Positions 51,190-64,000 of a DNA stretch of 64,000 bases are shown one piece after another. The stretch spans positions 50,765,187 to 50,829,186 of the forward strand of contig NC_088301.1 in NCBI RefSeq assembly GCF_032854445.1, written 5' to 3'. This stretch comes from Liolophura sinensis (Eukaryota > Mollusca > Polyplacophora > Chitonida > Chitonidae). Each line of letters begins with the position of its first letter. Within the stretch, counting starts at the first letter, position 1. Under the pieces are notes generated by a model. That model made no database searches, was not told the origin of the DNA, and saw nothing but the letters and a program-made list of their open reading frames with translations. The position numbers were made by a program, and so were the translations under genes.

Positions 51190-54100
51190 TTACAGATTCT
51201 TTTCACTAATGTTTTCTAAATGAAGTTGTTGTAGTTGCACATTTATACGCTCCTCTCTTTCTAGTTCATATAGCAGTTTCTCAGCTATTCGGCTACGGAG
51301 GCGTCCAGAAACCTACAACAAAATATTAATAGACATAAAAACCTTAACTTATTTCTTTTAATCAGCACCAACAAGGGTACCAAGAAACTGAACAATGCGA
51401 CGGGACAACAAGAGACAAATTCAATTTCAAACACTATCTAACTACTCTTCCCTATTTATGGTTTAACATCACTTTCAAGTTTCAATTTCAGGCGTATCAC
51501 TACGGTGTCACCCTGGAACCCATGCATTATGGTATATTTACAGTGCTGCCTCACTAGAATGACATGCCAAAGATATGTACCAGACACAACGACCCATCCA
51601 GTCACATTATACTGACACATGGGTCAACCAGTGCTTGGCCTATTCCTCTTATGGTGAGTGGAAATAGATGTTGTACCAGGATTACTGATATTAAAGTCTA
51701 GTGTTTGACTTAAATCAGGATTGAACAAAGGACATACTGTACATTTTATGAGGCAGATACTCTATGTACTACATTATGTCACTACAGCTGGTTATTTGTA
51801 CATTTCATAAGTGTTTTATACTTCATTTTAAAATAATAATTAAATTGTCACTTTTGTCATGTTGGTCAGAGAGTGAGTGAGTGAGTGCTTGGGGTTTAAC
51901 GTCGTACTCAACAATTTTTCAGTCATATGACGACGAAGGAATCATTAGGGTGCATGCACGTGTAATGTGCCTCCTTGTTGCAGGACGGATTTCCACCGCT
52001 CTTTTATTTAGTGCTGCATCACTGAGACGACTTACCGAAGGCAAGTAAGCCGCCCCGCCCGAGCCATTATACTGATACGGGTCATCCAGTCGTTGCACTA
52101 TCCCCTTCATGCTGAACGCCAAGCGAGGAAGTTACAACTTCCTCTTTTAAAGTCTTAGGTGTGACTCGACCAAGGATTGATCCTGGATCTACCTGTCCAG
52201 AAGCGGACGCTCTACCAACTGTGCTATCCGGGCCGGTGTGTTGGTCAGAGAAACCCCCACCTTACTTTATATGAATGTTCAAGATGACTGGTGATCCTCG
52301 ATTTGTAGCAGTGTAGAATGAATAAAACGATGAATGAAATTCATTACCTCCATACAATGTCAAAGGAGTTTAAAAAAAAACTCATTTCTTATGCTAAATG
52401 TTATAGGCTGTACTGTCATTCTTCTGGTGGAGTTAAACTATTGTCACTATTGTCACTACTGTCCATCTGGCAAACAACAGTAGATCCCATATAAGTAGAT
52501 CATAACAACTGTCTTATATTTTAAGGAATTTTTAATTCTTCAATGTTCTAAGCTATCTGAGTTTTGACTGACCGTTTTAGGGCGCTGTATCTTCTTGACC
52601 TCGAGGTTTGTATTGCTTCCCAACTCTGGTGTAACACTACGGTTCTGTGGCCAGACAACGCGGGGAGGCCACACTCCTGTTGAGGCTGTACTGGGCCGTG
52701 TTGACTTGGAGCTGGTCACCTTGGCGGATTGGGAACGAGTGGATGCAACTCGAGCTGCTGGGAATCATAGAAAACAAGTAATGTAGATCTATTTGACAAC
52801 TGTTATGGCTTTTAAGTTTTTTAAATTAGAAAAAAAGATAATGAAAACTCTGCAAATATCAAAATTTTACCACACAAAGACAAGTGAGAAGCATGTAAAC
52901 ATTAAAAATTATGAAGCAGTTTAGTACTGAGCACCAAGTGTACTCTTGTGCCTTTACTGAAACAGATAAGCAAACAGATAAGCCAAAATGAAATAATTCA
53001 GAAAAAATAGTTTTATACACATCTGACTGCTCAAGCTAACTTGACGATATGTATAACATATATTTCATTGCATCATATTACAGCAAGAAAACATGAAAAT
53101 GTACTACCAGTCATTCCATACAAAAGACATTGATTTCCTGATGTAGACCAAATGTGGTCTACTAGGCAAGAAATGTGCACATTCTAAACAATGTCAGTGT
53201 TAATGGCATGTACATGTATATGAACTTTGCAATGATAGTTCCTTTATCTTTGTTACTGAAAAGTAATAGCGCAATACTGAAGGATTCTTTCAATCTGACG
53301 TGGGCACACTCAGGGGAGATATTGGAAAGGTCAGTAGTTTGTTATGATTAACTCATCTCCAACCTGAGCAACAGCAGACATTGGGAAGAATGATATTGAT
53401 ATGTGGCTATCTGTGGGAATAATGGTGCACATTTGTTACACAGAACAAACAATTATACACTTCTCCAACAACAAGGGCAAGAAATTAATCTCACTAATCT
53501 GAGAATAAAGTATAATTGAATATTACTAGATATGAGGCAGACTTACAGACTGAACTGGATGGCAGGGAAACTGCAGAGTGTGATCGCTGGACAGTTTCAT
53601 AATCATAGATCTAAAGGCAAGAAGACATGAAAATGTAATAAGTACAACACATTGCACAAAAAGTATTATTTCTTTTCAATTAAAGTGGATCATAATTAAA
53701 TTTTGCACTTTCAAGATATATCTACGTACTAATTGTCCACATGCCCTAACCTGTCAAATGGTCTACTCATAGACTATGTTCCATCACTCTACTGTCAGCA
53801 ATTTTAATGAAGAGGTTGTCAGTGTCATATCACATATTTTTGTAAAAGAAAGTGGGAAGGATAATACTCCCTTGACTGGGATACTATCTTTTTTCCCAAA
53901 TGAAGCAAAAAACTCTGCTCTTCAATGCACAACAAAGGTCACGTGTAGGATGTATATGTTCTTGAATCCTGCAGACCACCTCAAATGTGTCTGTTGAGTA
54001 GGTCATCTCCCTTTGTTTAGTTGTAAAAACAACTGTCACATCGCTGAAGCGATTCACCTGTACATCAGTCTTTGATGGGTCTTTAGCAGGATAAATTTAT

Positions 54101-57100
54101 TACACGGTTACTGAGTAACCTTCATTATGGGCAATATGAGGATTACTGACAGCATATATTTCCATATCCTATCACTGAGTAACCATGTAACTAATACTGT
54201 TGAGTTTTCGAGTTAGTTAGATTGCAGCAGAAGTGTACATGGAAGGAATGCAGCATACAATAAATCCTCTGCAGGATGAACCAGAAATAGAAACAAAGAA
54301 AAAACAATTAAGAATCAAATTTTAAGCAGTCCTATATTATGAAGTACATGTTTTAGATCAAATCAAACACGTCTGCCTCAGTTAATTTGTGTGCCCACTA
54401 CTAGTATACAAACCTGAGCTTGGAGTTCATCCACTCTGTTGAATGCGTCCAATTTTAGGGAGCGTTCATGAGCCAGCTGCTTTTTGAACTGAGTCATGTC
54501 CTTCTTCACCTTACCCTGGTTCATGGTGGAAAGCTTGAATTGTTTGTCCTGCTCATTCGACATCAGCCTCAGCCTCATGTCTTTGTCACCCAATTCCTCC
54601 AGCTACACAAACAAGTTTCAAGAAAAGTATTTCATTTTTATTTTTTTGTAGAAGCTGGTACACTACAAACAGTTTAGTAAGGAATACAGGATATCCCATA
54701 ACTGTGACCCAGGACATGGGATGAAGAGGGTGTGATAAATATTGTATTCCACCCTCAGTCAACAATGTTGAGAGAGCTACTTAATTGGCTCACACAAGTA
54801 CATTCATAAAAATCAGCCAATCAAAAGTTACACATAGACTGGACTACCTTTTTTTACTACGTCATTTTGTTGTCTGCATGTCTAGCTCAATCACGGAAAG
54901 CCAGCACCACAAAATATCCAACATTCTCAGCTCAAAGGGTAGTTCCTCCCATCCTCGTCCGTTTACTTCAGCCGAGGCATTAACCACAAATAACACTGGT
55001 CAAAATGTTGCCTGTACTAGTTCAACTTCACTCATCCAACACATTACGTCAGAGATGGAAATCAGGTCAAGAGCACCAATCTTCAGGAGTCCGATCTCTG
55101 GTGGAGTCTTCAACATCCATATCCATAACCACAAAAAAAAGAATGAACATCCATCTGCTAAATACCATTCTTGCAACGACTCCTGATGGCTTTTCTCACG
55201 ACTTCTCGGAGTCGTTCCTTGATGGACAACTTCGTAAACTGTTTGAAAACAATTGTTCGCTGCTGTATTTTTACATATATACATGATAATTTAGAAATTC
55301 AATCCAAGCTTGTGTGAGTAAAGGCCATTCTGTGTTGAACTCTTTTGTGTGTTGCATATTTGATCTTGCCTATAAATGTTGCACTTTGGTTTGAGGACGA
55401 ACGACTGACGTCACATACATAAATTTGAGTATTATACTGAGACATAAGTTAGTACTTTTTTTCGATTTTCCATTCATGGGATGAACAGAATTTTTGAAAC
55501 TCGAGTCAAAAATTTCATTTGTTTCTCACCAGAGGCTCATAACAAACAAAATGTTTTAACTCTCATTTAATAAATTTGAAACTACAGTGTCGTTTGTTTG
55601 AGATCCTCTATATATATATAAAAAAAAAAATTTAAAAAACAAAAAACAAACATATGCTAGTCAATTCTTTAATGAGCCCCTTCTCCCCTGTCTCCTACAA
55701 CCAAACCAATAAGATGTTTACAGAATACCAAGAACTTTTTCTCAGCATTATTAAGTCATTAGATGGTAATCGATTTGATGGTCTACATAATGTCTGAAAG
55801 GGCAATATTATCCATCTGACAAAGGAACACTGCAGAATTCAATGTTCTGTACAAATGCATAGCAGAAACACTTTATCTACATGTTCGGTCACAAATCATA
55901 GCTTAAACTGTCAGGCTCACCAATTTCTCAATGTTTGCCGATTTTGCAGACTGCAACTGCCTCTGACTTCTTGCTCTCTGTAAATCTACGTGAGACTTCT
56001 CTTGCTTCACTTTCAGCTGTAAAGCAAAATTGTAACGGTGTAAATAATGCAAAACCTTGGAATTGTTGTTTTGTGTTCCATCACCCAGCCTTCCAATCTA
56101 GTCGTACACCGACAAAGAAACCTTGCATGGTATCTCCTTCATCAAGCTATTAATATATAACTGAGCATTCTAAAATGAAGACTTATTTCCATAATGTACA
56201 AAAAAGAAAAAATTTTTTTTAAAAATTGCAGTATCAAAAAGGCCTTTGCATGTAAGAATAAGAACTTTACCTCTTTTTCCAGCATTTTCTTTACTTCATT
56301 CAACTCTTTTTCTGCAGAAGTGAGAGCTTTACGAATGGCAACCTGTTGTTGTCTCAACAGGATCACCTCTTCCTCTGCTATCATTTTCATCTCAACATAC
56401 TGCTTTTTAATTTTATCTGCTTCCTTCTTTAATTTACCAATCTGCAATGCATTAAAATAAGGCATCAAATCACAGTAAATCATATAAAATTTCATGTAAT
56501 TTTTCACCCATTTATTGGGTCTACTTAAACAAAGAGATCGTAGCTATTATCAATTGTAGACCTATTCAGTTGAGTTTACAATTAACTAGAAAAATAAACT
56601 GCAACACCTGCACAAAGGAACTGTAAGGTGATAGTAAATTTTTGACGGTAAATGAATATACTTGTCAATAACTTTTCTTGCCTTCATTTTCAGAAGGGTT
56701 CATAACGATTCAGCAGCTATTAACAACAACATTTCAATAAATGGTCATAACATCTTTTTCAGACAATTACATTGCACATCTTGGTTACCAAGTCACACAT
56801 TCCAACTATCAGTCTACCTAAGGCAAGTATTTCGACCCAACTGTAATTTTTGATTGTAAATTAAAACTATCGCAGCTTGTCCTTTCCTGCAAGAAGGTGT
56901 CCGATTTTAGGCCAAGGGTACAATCGAGATTTTAGTGAATTGCAATCAACATAGGCTTAAAATCCCTATGTGCAAAAAATGAAGGACAAGGTATATCAAG
57001 GCAAATTCTGACCGTTGTTGTAAAGTTGACTTGGCTGTGGTTCTGTCTCCAGCTATTCATTGTTTTCATCTTCAGAATGAGGACATTTAGGTGATGGTTT

Positions 57101-60100
57101 TCTCGCTGAACATTCCTCATATGATCAGCTTTGGCCAGGTTAGACACCAGGCTTGTATTATCTGCAAATCAAATTCACATTGGTCATGAAGTTGGCAATC
57201 AAGCCCAGAGTGAGTTTAACATCGTGCTCAATAATTTTTCAGTCAAATGGCGACAAAGAAATCCTTAGGGTGTATGTGATGTGCTTCCTTGTTGCAGGGC
57301 GGATTTCCACCGCTCTTTTATCTAGTGCTGCTTCACTGAGATGATTTACCAAAGGTAAGTAAGCCAACCCACCCCAGCCATTATACTGGTATGGGTCGAC
57401 CAGTCGTTGCACTATCCCCTTCATGCTGAACGCCAAGCGACGAAATTACAACTTCCTCTTAGGTGTCATAGGTGTGACTCAACCCAGGATTGATCCCGGA
57501 TCATCCGCTCCCAAAGCGGGCGCTCTACCAACTGTGCTATCCAGGCCGGCCAATTAAGCCCAGAAGATGTGATGAAACACACATTTTATTTATTTATTTA
57601 TTTATTTACTTCATTGGTGTTATATGCCATACTCAAGAATATGTTACTTATATGATGGAGGCCAGCATCATGGTGAAACAAAACCGGGCTCAAACACACA
57701 ACCATCCGCAAGTTGCTGACCAGAAAGGAGCCAGCATGAACTGGAACTCGCAGTGACTACATTAGTGGGAGGCTCCTTTCTGGCCTACTAACTCCCTCAG
57801 CCTTAGAGGCCCCAAACACACATTTAAAATGATGATTAAAGCACAGATTAACACATTTCTTATTCTGTGAGTGAAGTACTCATAGCTTGCTCACTGCAAT
57901 AAAATCACTTACAGCCTTGGAGTCTTTAAACTTTCTCTGATTTCCCAAACTTACCTGACTTGATATCAAACTTTTGGTTGAGTTTGGTTAAGGCTTCCAC
58001 AGCCTCTGATCTTGTCTCTGCTATTTTCTCCCTTGTATCATTCAAAAGATCGCCCCTAAAACAGTAAAGAATGACATAATAAATGTGAGGAAAATCCCCC
58101 TTAAAATCACACCACTTTGCTGTCATTACTGACTTGTACATTTGAGTGATTATAAATTACAGATACATGTAATACAGAAATATGCTAATTTGACTTGATA
58201 CTGACACCTGTTTTATAACACATCTATTAGATATAAATTGCTGGTGGACAAATTGATATCACTGACAAATAAGGTAACAATTCATTCTCAGCACGGTCCC
58301 TGAAGAATCTTGTGTGATGACTGAACCATGTCACCTGTTTTATAACACATCTATTAGATATAAATTGCTGGTGGACAAATTGATGTCACTGACAAATAAG
58401 GTAACAATTCATTCTCAGCATGGTCCCTGAAGAATCTTGTGTGATGACTGAACCATGTCACCTGTTTTATGACACATCTATTACATATAAATTGCTGGTG
58501 GACAAATTGATGTCACTGACAAATAAGGTAACAATTCATTCTCAGCACGGTCCCTGAAGAATCTTGTGTGATGACTGAACCATGTCACCTGTTTTATAAC
58601 ACATCTATTAGATATAAATTGCTGGTGGACAAATTGATGTCACTGACAAATAAGGTAACAATTCATTCTCAGCACAGTCTCTGAAGAATCTTGTGTGATG
58701 ACTGAACCATGTTAGATTCACCTGTATTCGTCAAACTTGGCCTTGACCTGGCACACTGTGTTGAACAGGTTTTGAACTAGCCCCTCGTACTCCTCCTTCA
58801 CCCGCTCTCGAATGTCTCTCTCCTGTGTCAGACTCATGTCTCTCATCTCACTAATTTTTGCTCTCAAAGCTGTTATTTCTACATGGAGAGAGCAATGATA
58901 GGTATTGTAATTGAGACATAATGGAAAATAATTTTTTTGTAGAAAACGTTAAGGAAACAACAAAGCGGATATCATTAAATTACATTAACACAATGTAAAA
59001 TACCTTTAATTCAAACAATTAGTCAGAACAATGAAAAAGTCTTACATCGTTTATAGTGTGAAAAAAAAGTCTTAATCAAATTACTATTTTTCAGAATTGA
59101 TGAAATTTAGCTATGTGAAAATTTACCCATGAGAATATCATGTGCCTGATCTGCCATTTGACATTGGACCTCAACTGTGACATTATGCACTGCTGACTTC
59201 ACCTGGTCTTGCAGCTGCTTCATTTCCTGTGTAGTTTAATTAATCAATCAATCAAGAATACAATCAAGAGTTGACTATGACTTATTACACAAATAGAGAA
59301 CAATTTTTAATTCCAATATATAATATATATAGCAATACTGTTGGATAACCCATTAAACAACTTGGCCAGCAAGACTTCTCAGCAGATTCCATGCTTACAT
59401 GTACATCTCATTAAATTATACAGTCAAATTTTAACATTCTGAAAGCCCAAACCCAAAATATGAAAATTAGCCCTTGTCACATACAGTGAAGTTGTCCTGG
59501 ATATCTGTACATCAAGGGTACCAATACAAACAGAATAAGCAGATAAATATCTCTCACAACAACAGCTTGTTACATTCACACCAGAAGTCAATATGAACAG
59601 ATCTCATACAAGATAGGCACAACTTATCCCTTTATTATTAACTCAGTCCTTGCAAATCAATATGTGACACAAAACTGCACAAAACTAAAGGACACTATAC
59701 CTGGTGAATGTACTTTTGATGAAATCTGTGTCAAACAGGATATTGACTACCAAGAAAGGTCAGCACCATCAACAAAATGTGCCTGAATAATTATTTTTCA
59801 CGTACCTGTTCTTTTTGGTACAGAAGGTTATGATTGGCCTTCAACAATGTTTCATAATACATTGTGTAACTGCAAATCAAAGCAGGAAATAAGTAATGAC
59901 ATGCTAATAGTTAATATGACCAACTTGTCAGTGTCGACAGGCTGTTCAATCAATAAATCATATTGAATTAAAACTTTATATCTCATAATATCAGTAAAAT
60001 CAGGGCTCAAAATTAACACTGGTTCACGGCCAGAGGAATTTTGGTCAGGCCATTAGATCTAACCTGGTCACAATGGCCTAAGGTTTATCAACATTTAATT

Positions 60101-63100
60101 CTGTTACCAGTGACCACCACACCTCCCTTTCTAAACATCTCAATCATCTAATCATCTCAAAATATGGCTTTTACTAGATGTATATATTTAGAGAAACTTA
60201 ATTGCAGAACAGTTTGATCATATTTTGCCTTATTTCACTGAAGGATGACCAAATAAAAAGTAGGACAAGCAGATCTCCAAGGGTACTGGTCCAACTGGCA
60301 GTCAACATTTTGTGGTAAAAGGATAAATATTTTGCTCACATAATACAGTAGGCAAGTTGAGCATATACCTAAACCCACATTGTGTACACCAATTTTGCAT
60401 TGACAGGGCTTGAGTGTCAAATATTCTAGCTAAAAATGGAAGAAACAAGGAATGGAAGATTGTTTTCTGAGTTTACAATTAACGCATTATCAAAAACATG
60501 TCCTGTCAATTGAGAAATGTTATAATAAATGAAAGGACATTGTGAATTAAATAACACCATTTGAAGTATGTATAAAGTATGAACATTAATCAAAAGGACC
60601 AAGTTTGTATCTCACCTCTCGTAGTTCAATTTTTCCCGGGCCATAACTCTCTGAGCCAGTTCGGTTAGACAGGTATTCAGGTGAGCCTTAGAAATTGTGA
60701 TGTCTTCCTCTGTCTCCAGGCAGTCAGACATAAGGGCCTGGGCAAAGTTCTCAGCAATATGAGGACGAGTTATGGTGTAGCTTTCCTTCATCACCTTGTA
60801 GCAAAAATACCAGTTAGATAATTCTTTAACAAAGTAAAACCTGGAGGAATTCTTATTTATTCAATTTGTTACTAATATGACTAAAAAGTAAATATTTGAA
60901 CTATTTAGCCGTGTAATTCTGAAAATGATTGATTGGTACATGTACTGACATTTGTCAACAGGATTATTGGCTGTAATTGGAGGAATATATGCATGTTTTA
61001 TGATATCTGCAATTGGTGAGGGCAAGACTAGATGTACATGTCTAAAATTTACAGGATCATCAAAATTCAAAACAAAATGAAGGCTGGAAACATACTGGTT
61101 TCTTCCACAGATCTGTTGGCAGTGCCCCTTCCTCTCTGGATCTCTCTGCCAGGGCAAGTGTCAGTTCTCGTGCCAATTTCTTACGCACCTCATTAATCAT
61201 GTGACACTCAAGATTTTCTAGCAGTTTAAACACCTGAGGGATAGGCAGAGGAAAAAAAAAATCATCAGCAAAATAAAACCAACTTTAATGAGTCATCATT
61301 GTTCTGTATTTCATTATCTGTACAGGTCTTTTTTTTTATAATAAGTGAAATAAGAATGAGATTAGGTAAAGATGGAAAAATGCATTCATTCATTATACAT
61401 AAGCTAAAGGCTCGTCACCAATAGGAGTTTATTGTAATTGTAACTTACTTGTCTTGACCGGATTTCAATCTCTGAAGATCCTTTTGGCATGACCAAAGGT
61501 TCTGATTCGGAGACTAGACCTTCATATAAGTCTCCTTGTCCCAAACGACGTGCCACACTTTGAATCACGGGAAACAGAATCTCCAGCTTGTACTGTTTAC
61601 TGTAAAGATGAACATGACATTTGTTTAACTTTAAGGCAATGAAGAAATATTGTTATGAACACCGTTATTGCTATCCCTATCTACATGTACACAGTGGGAG
61701 GAAATATTTCTCACCTCTGGTTTTAAAAATTAATAAATGCTAAATTAAACAAATATTATTTTTACAACTGGAAGTGAAAAGAACAGTACAAAGAACAGAG
61801 AAATTGGCACCCATAAACCTTTAATGTCTTCCCAAATGGAATTGACTAGAAGAAAAAATGGTGAAGACGATGCATTATCTAACCAAAAAAATACACAACT
61901 GTGAGGCAAAGATATGTAAGCTTTGTGTCTGCAAGTATTACCAGAATTCTTTGTACAAGTGAGGAGATTCAATCCTTTCCACAATGAGTTTGCGTCTTCC
62001 CCAGTCAGCTTTTAACACCTCCTGTCTTTTCCAGAGGAGAAGGAATGACCTCAGGAGACGATACGCCTCCAGAGGTTCATGGGTTCGAGATAAGCCTTGC
62101 TTTGGTGGGGGAACAGCTGGTAAGGTAAGAACAATAAATGCTGGGTAACTTACAAGAATGTACACATCCATTATCGCAAGGGGCCCTGAATATGTTTAAA
62201 TACTTTACTGAAAGGGTTACAAATGAATTTAATACAAAATCTTCAAATTTCAACTTTTAATGAAATCCTTCTTTTCTAGTGATTTATTCCCTAGAGATCT
62301 TGTTTTAATTGGTTTCTTTTTAATGAAGGTTAGATTGTTTGATACAAAAGCTTCATTCCTCTGATGTTGCTAATTGTTGTCTGAAGATGCTTACTCGGTG
62401 ACAAATGTTTTATATCACTTAACAGATTAAAGATAATGTGAAACCATCTCAATAGGCTTGGCAAAGTGGCATCATACTGTATCTATCTATCATTAAGATG
62501 CTTTTGTAAAGCTCTTATAGTGGCCGCTCGTAATCAAGTTTTTATATAAATTACTTTCCAGGTAACACATTACATAACACACCAAAATGTTGAAAAAATG
62601 AATGGATAAAAGAATGATATAAAGATAAAATAATTCAATGCATGCTTCTTCTATCATCTTACATGTATATAAAGCATTAAATGTGGCTATCAACTACATA
62701 TAATTGTTTTTAAACTACAAAACTAAGCATAAAACAAAATTTCTATGACTATCAATAAAATGCAAAGATCAATTTCCTGTAAGACCACAACTTAGGTAGG
62801 GAGACTCACTCTGAGTTTGCCAAACTAAAAAATGCTGTATTGAAATTTCAATGTTATCTCTTCACTACTAGTTGATTGGAGCTCTTTAAAGAATTTCTCT
62901 CTCCACCAAAAGCTACTTCTAAAATGTTTTACATGAATTACATGCACATTATAATCTGCATATCATTCAAGAAACTAACACTGAATCTATGACTATCATG
63001 AATGAAATGAAAAGCAATGTACACCAGAAAAAAATAGGATGTTTACTTATTGCAAAAGCAATTTCCTGAAGACAGAGGATGTATCCATAATTCTGCAAGA

Positions 63101-63935
63101 ATGTAAAATGTAACAATGCAATCTGGGCCTACTACTGCCAATGGCATAACATACACTAATATGAATATAAATGCACATGCATGTGGATATCACATTATTA
63201 AGCAATGAAATCGGGTGAGCAAACTAATGGCCTGTGTCAGAAGTGACCAACGAGGTTACAGCCTTAAATCCAGCACTAGTTCTGGTTCAGCTACAACTTT
63301 AAGTAAGGAGTTTAATCAGGTGACTGCATGACAATGTGTGGTCAAGGTTGTTTTTTTTTTTCTTTCTCAGGGTTCAATTCTTTTATTGATAATCCTGATG
63401 GTGGTCAGAGAAGAGGAATATTCTTCAGTGGCAATAATACTGTGAAAAACCAATCAAATAAGTAAATGTCACAATACTGCCAAATTCTCTGCACTTATTC
63501 TGAAAGCATAAATACTGGCTAAATGTTTATGAATTAACAAACTTTACCAACTTTAGCATGAACATACATGTAAATCGGAGTTTCCATGGTCTATATGGAT
63601 GTTACTGCAATGTCATCTTGTAGCCGCTATTTTGTAGCAGAAAGCGTTATTCACTACCTTTTTTGAACGCTATAAAAATCAGGAAGTATAACTATACAGA
63701 AGAACATATGATAAGCTTTCCAGCGATTCTTCAGAGATGACCATTGGCCTCCCAGAGATTCTATCTTATTCTTCAGTCGAATTTCCTTGTCCAGATTCTT
63801 TAGCAGTCCTATTAACGTAAGTCACACCATCAGTTTAAACCCCTTGTTTTAAAAAGGATGAAATTCAGATTAACAACAATGTACCTGACAACAAATAGAT
63901 TGGACTCTTTTGAGTTCCTTTTATCATCTCAAAAA
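51190..63935 (-). CDS. Large coiled-coil protein, C-terminal part (CCDC162-like, tentative)
   Basis: Seventeen - strand exons join in consistent phase into about 734 codons, open at the 5' end: 63935-63885, 63808-63698, 62116-61942, 61599-61449, 61233-61096, 60794-60616, 59869-59806, 59226-59127, 58878-58722, 58055-57955, 57161-57013, 56441-56271, 56016-55921, 54602-54414, 53610-53547, 52757-52573, 51312-51190. The N-terminal part visible has a conserved-looking helical region (W-S-S-L-K-N-R-W; L-W-K-R-Q-E; H-M-I-N-E-V-R-K-K-L; L-W-K-K-P-V-M-K-E). Long heptad-rich coiled coils follow, then a Ser/Thr/Pro-rich low-complexity segment (exon 52757-52573) and a charged helical C-terminus. I think it is the CCDC162/DUF4549-type family, from memory of its general pattern only. 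The first two exons are the least certain: they use a GTACAT and a GTATAG donor but fit in phase. Exons 57161-57013 and 52757-52573 use GTCAG donors. No enzyme motif is seen; a cytoskeletal or ciliary role is a guess. Confidence 0.8.
51435..51740 (-). mobile_element. Old, degenerate SINE, family B
   Basis: Diverged match to the family B body, including CAGTCACATTATACTGACAC and the following GGGTCAACCAGTGCTTGG; in the same intron as the intact copy. Confidence 0.65.
51873..52238 (-). mobile_element. Full-length tRNA-derived SINE, family B
   Basis: Read on the - strand the head is very tRNA-like: GGATAGCACAGTTGGTAGAG (A box) and a B box-like GGATCAATCC 30-40 nt later. It ends in a (CACT)n tail (GAGTGAGTGAGTGAGTG on + at 51873). 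A perfect 13-bp duplication, TGTTGGTCAGAGA, flanks it at 51860-51872 and 52239-52251. It lies in the last intron of the coiled-coil gene. Family B shares part of its body with family A although the heads differ. Confidence 0.92.
57210..57550 (-). mobile_element. Full-length tRNA-derived SINE, family B
   Basis: Same head (GGATAGCACAGTTGGTAGAG) and body as 51873-52238. A 14-bp duplication with one mismatch, CAATCAAGCCCAGA / CAATTAAGCCCAGA, flanks it at 57196-57209 and 57551-57564. A family A SINE starts 36 bp to the right. Confidence 0.9.
57587..57813 (-). mobile_element. SINE, family A
   Basis: Same body and ATTT-repeat tail as the 26807 copy, with a decayed tRNA head. The 12-bp duplication AAACACACATTT flanks it at 57575-57586 and 57814-57825. 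It is inserted right next to a family B element in an intron of the coiled-coil gene. Confidence 0.88.
58205..58712. repeat. Four copies of a 127-bp tandem repeat
   Basis: CACCTGTTTTAT starts units at 58205, 58332, 58459 and 58586, exactly 127 bp apart. Copies differ at only a few positions, so the expansion is recent. The array ends about 10 bp before the splice donor of exon 58878-58722, in the intron between that exon and 58055-57955. Confidence 0.95.
62117..63697 (-). other. Intron of the coiled-coil gene
   Basis: No coding exon is required here by phase and none is seen on either strand; the sequence is AT-rich without recognised repeats. Confidence 0.5.
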
Positions 63936-64000
63936 CTGCTCATAAACCAAGGGAAACTTTCACTGACATGGCTGGAACCAGACCTACATTTAGCTGAATA

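Noticed and set aside
54785-55286. Overlapping open frames on both strands in an intron of the coiled-coil gene
   Set aside because: A short - strand stretch (I-K-E-R-L-R-E-V-V-R-K-A) looks protein-like, but it is broken by stops, fits no neighbouring exon phase and could not be tied to any family. It may be a decayed transposon.

Overview
This is an animal nuclear-genome window. It has multi-exon genes with GT-AG introns, an AT-rich background, long introns and 3' UTRs, many SINE copies and no bacterial gene organisation. Gene content and diverged protein sequences point to an invertebrate, probably a lophotrochozoan such as a mollusc, brachiopod or annelid. The species cannot be fixed from the sequence alone.

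Layout, left to right. (1) A single-exon LRRN-type neuronal leucine-rich-repeat receptor lies on the + strand (474-2585). It sits inside a large intron of an IMMP2L gene (mitochondrial inner membrane protease subunit 2) on the - strand. Only the first two coding exons of IMMP2L are visible (17192-17311 and 16171-16274); its remaining exons must lie left of the window. (2) A complete 22-coding-exon ELAPOR1/2 (KIAA1324, EIG121) orthologue runs on the - strand from 42573 to 23143, with a long 3' UTR reaching about 20160. (3) Head-to-head with it, 639 bp away, is a complete CFAP276 (C1orf194) gene on the + strand (43213-46235), which carries two tandem alternative terminal exons. (4) A 23-copy, 68-bp minisatellite with a 408-bp higher-order period (48631-50193) fills the convergent intergenic space. 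(5) The 3' 17 coding exons of a large coiled-coil protein gene, tentatively CCDC162-like, lie on the - strand (63935-51190). Its 5' part lies right of the window.

Repeats are mainly two tRNA-headed SINE families that share a central body. Four copies have clear target-site duplications. There are also a paired TIR-bearing element (a MITE candidate), a recent 4 x 127-bp intronic tandem repeat next to a splice donor, and diverged tandem repeats.

The genes do not form a pathway. The most informative signals are architectural. The LRRN gene nested antisense in an IMMP2L intron and the divergent CFAP276-ELAPOR pair both match arrangements known from the human genome (LRRN3 in IMMP2L; CFAP276 next to ELAPOR1). 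This suggests ancient linkages held by shared regulation. I found no CRISPR array, rRNA gene, functional tRNA gene or intact transposase/reverse-transcriptase gene.
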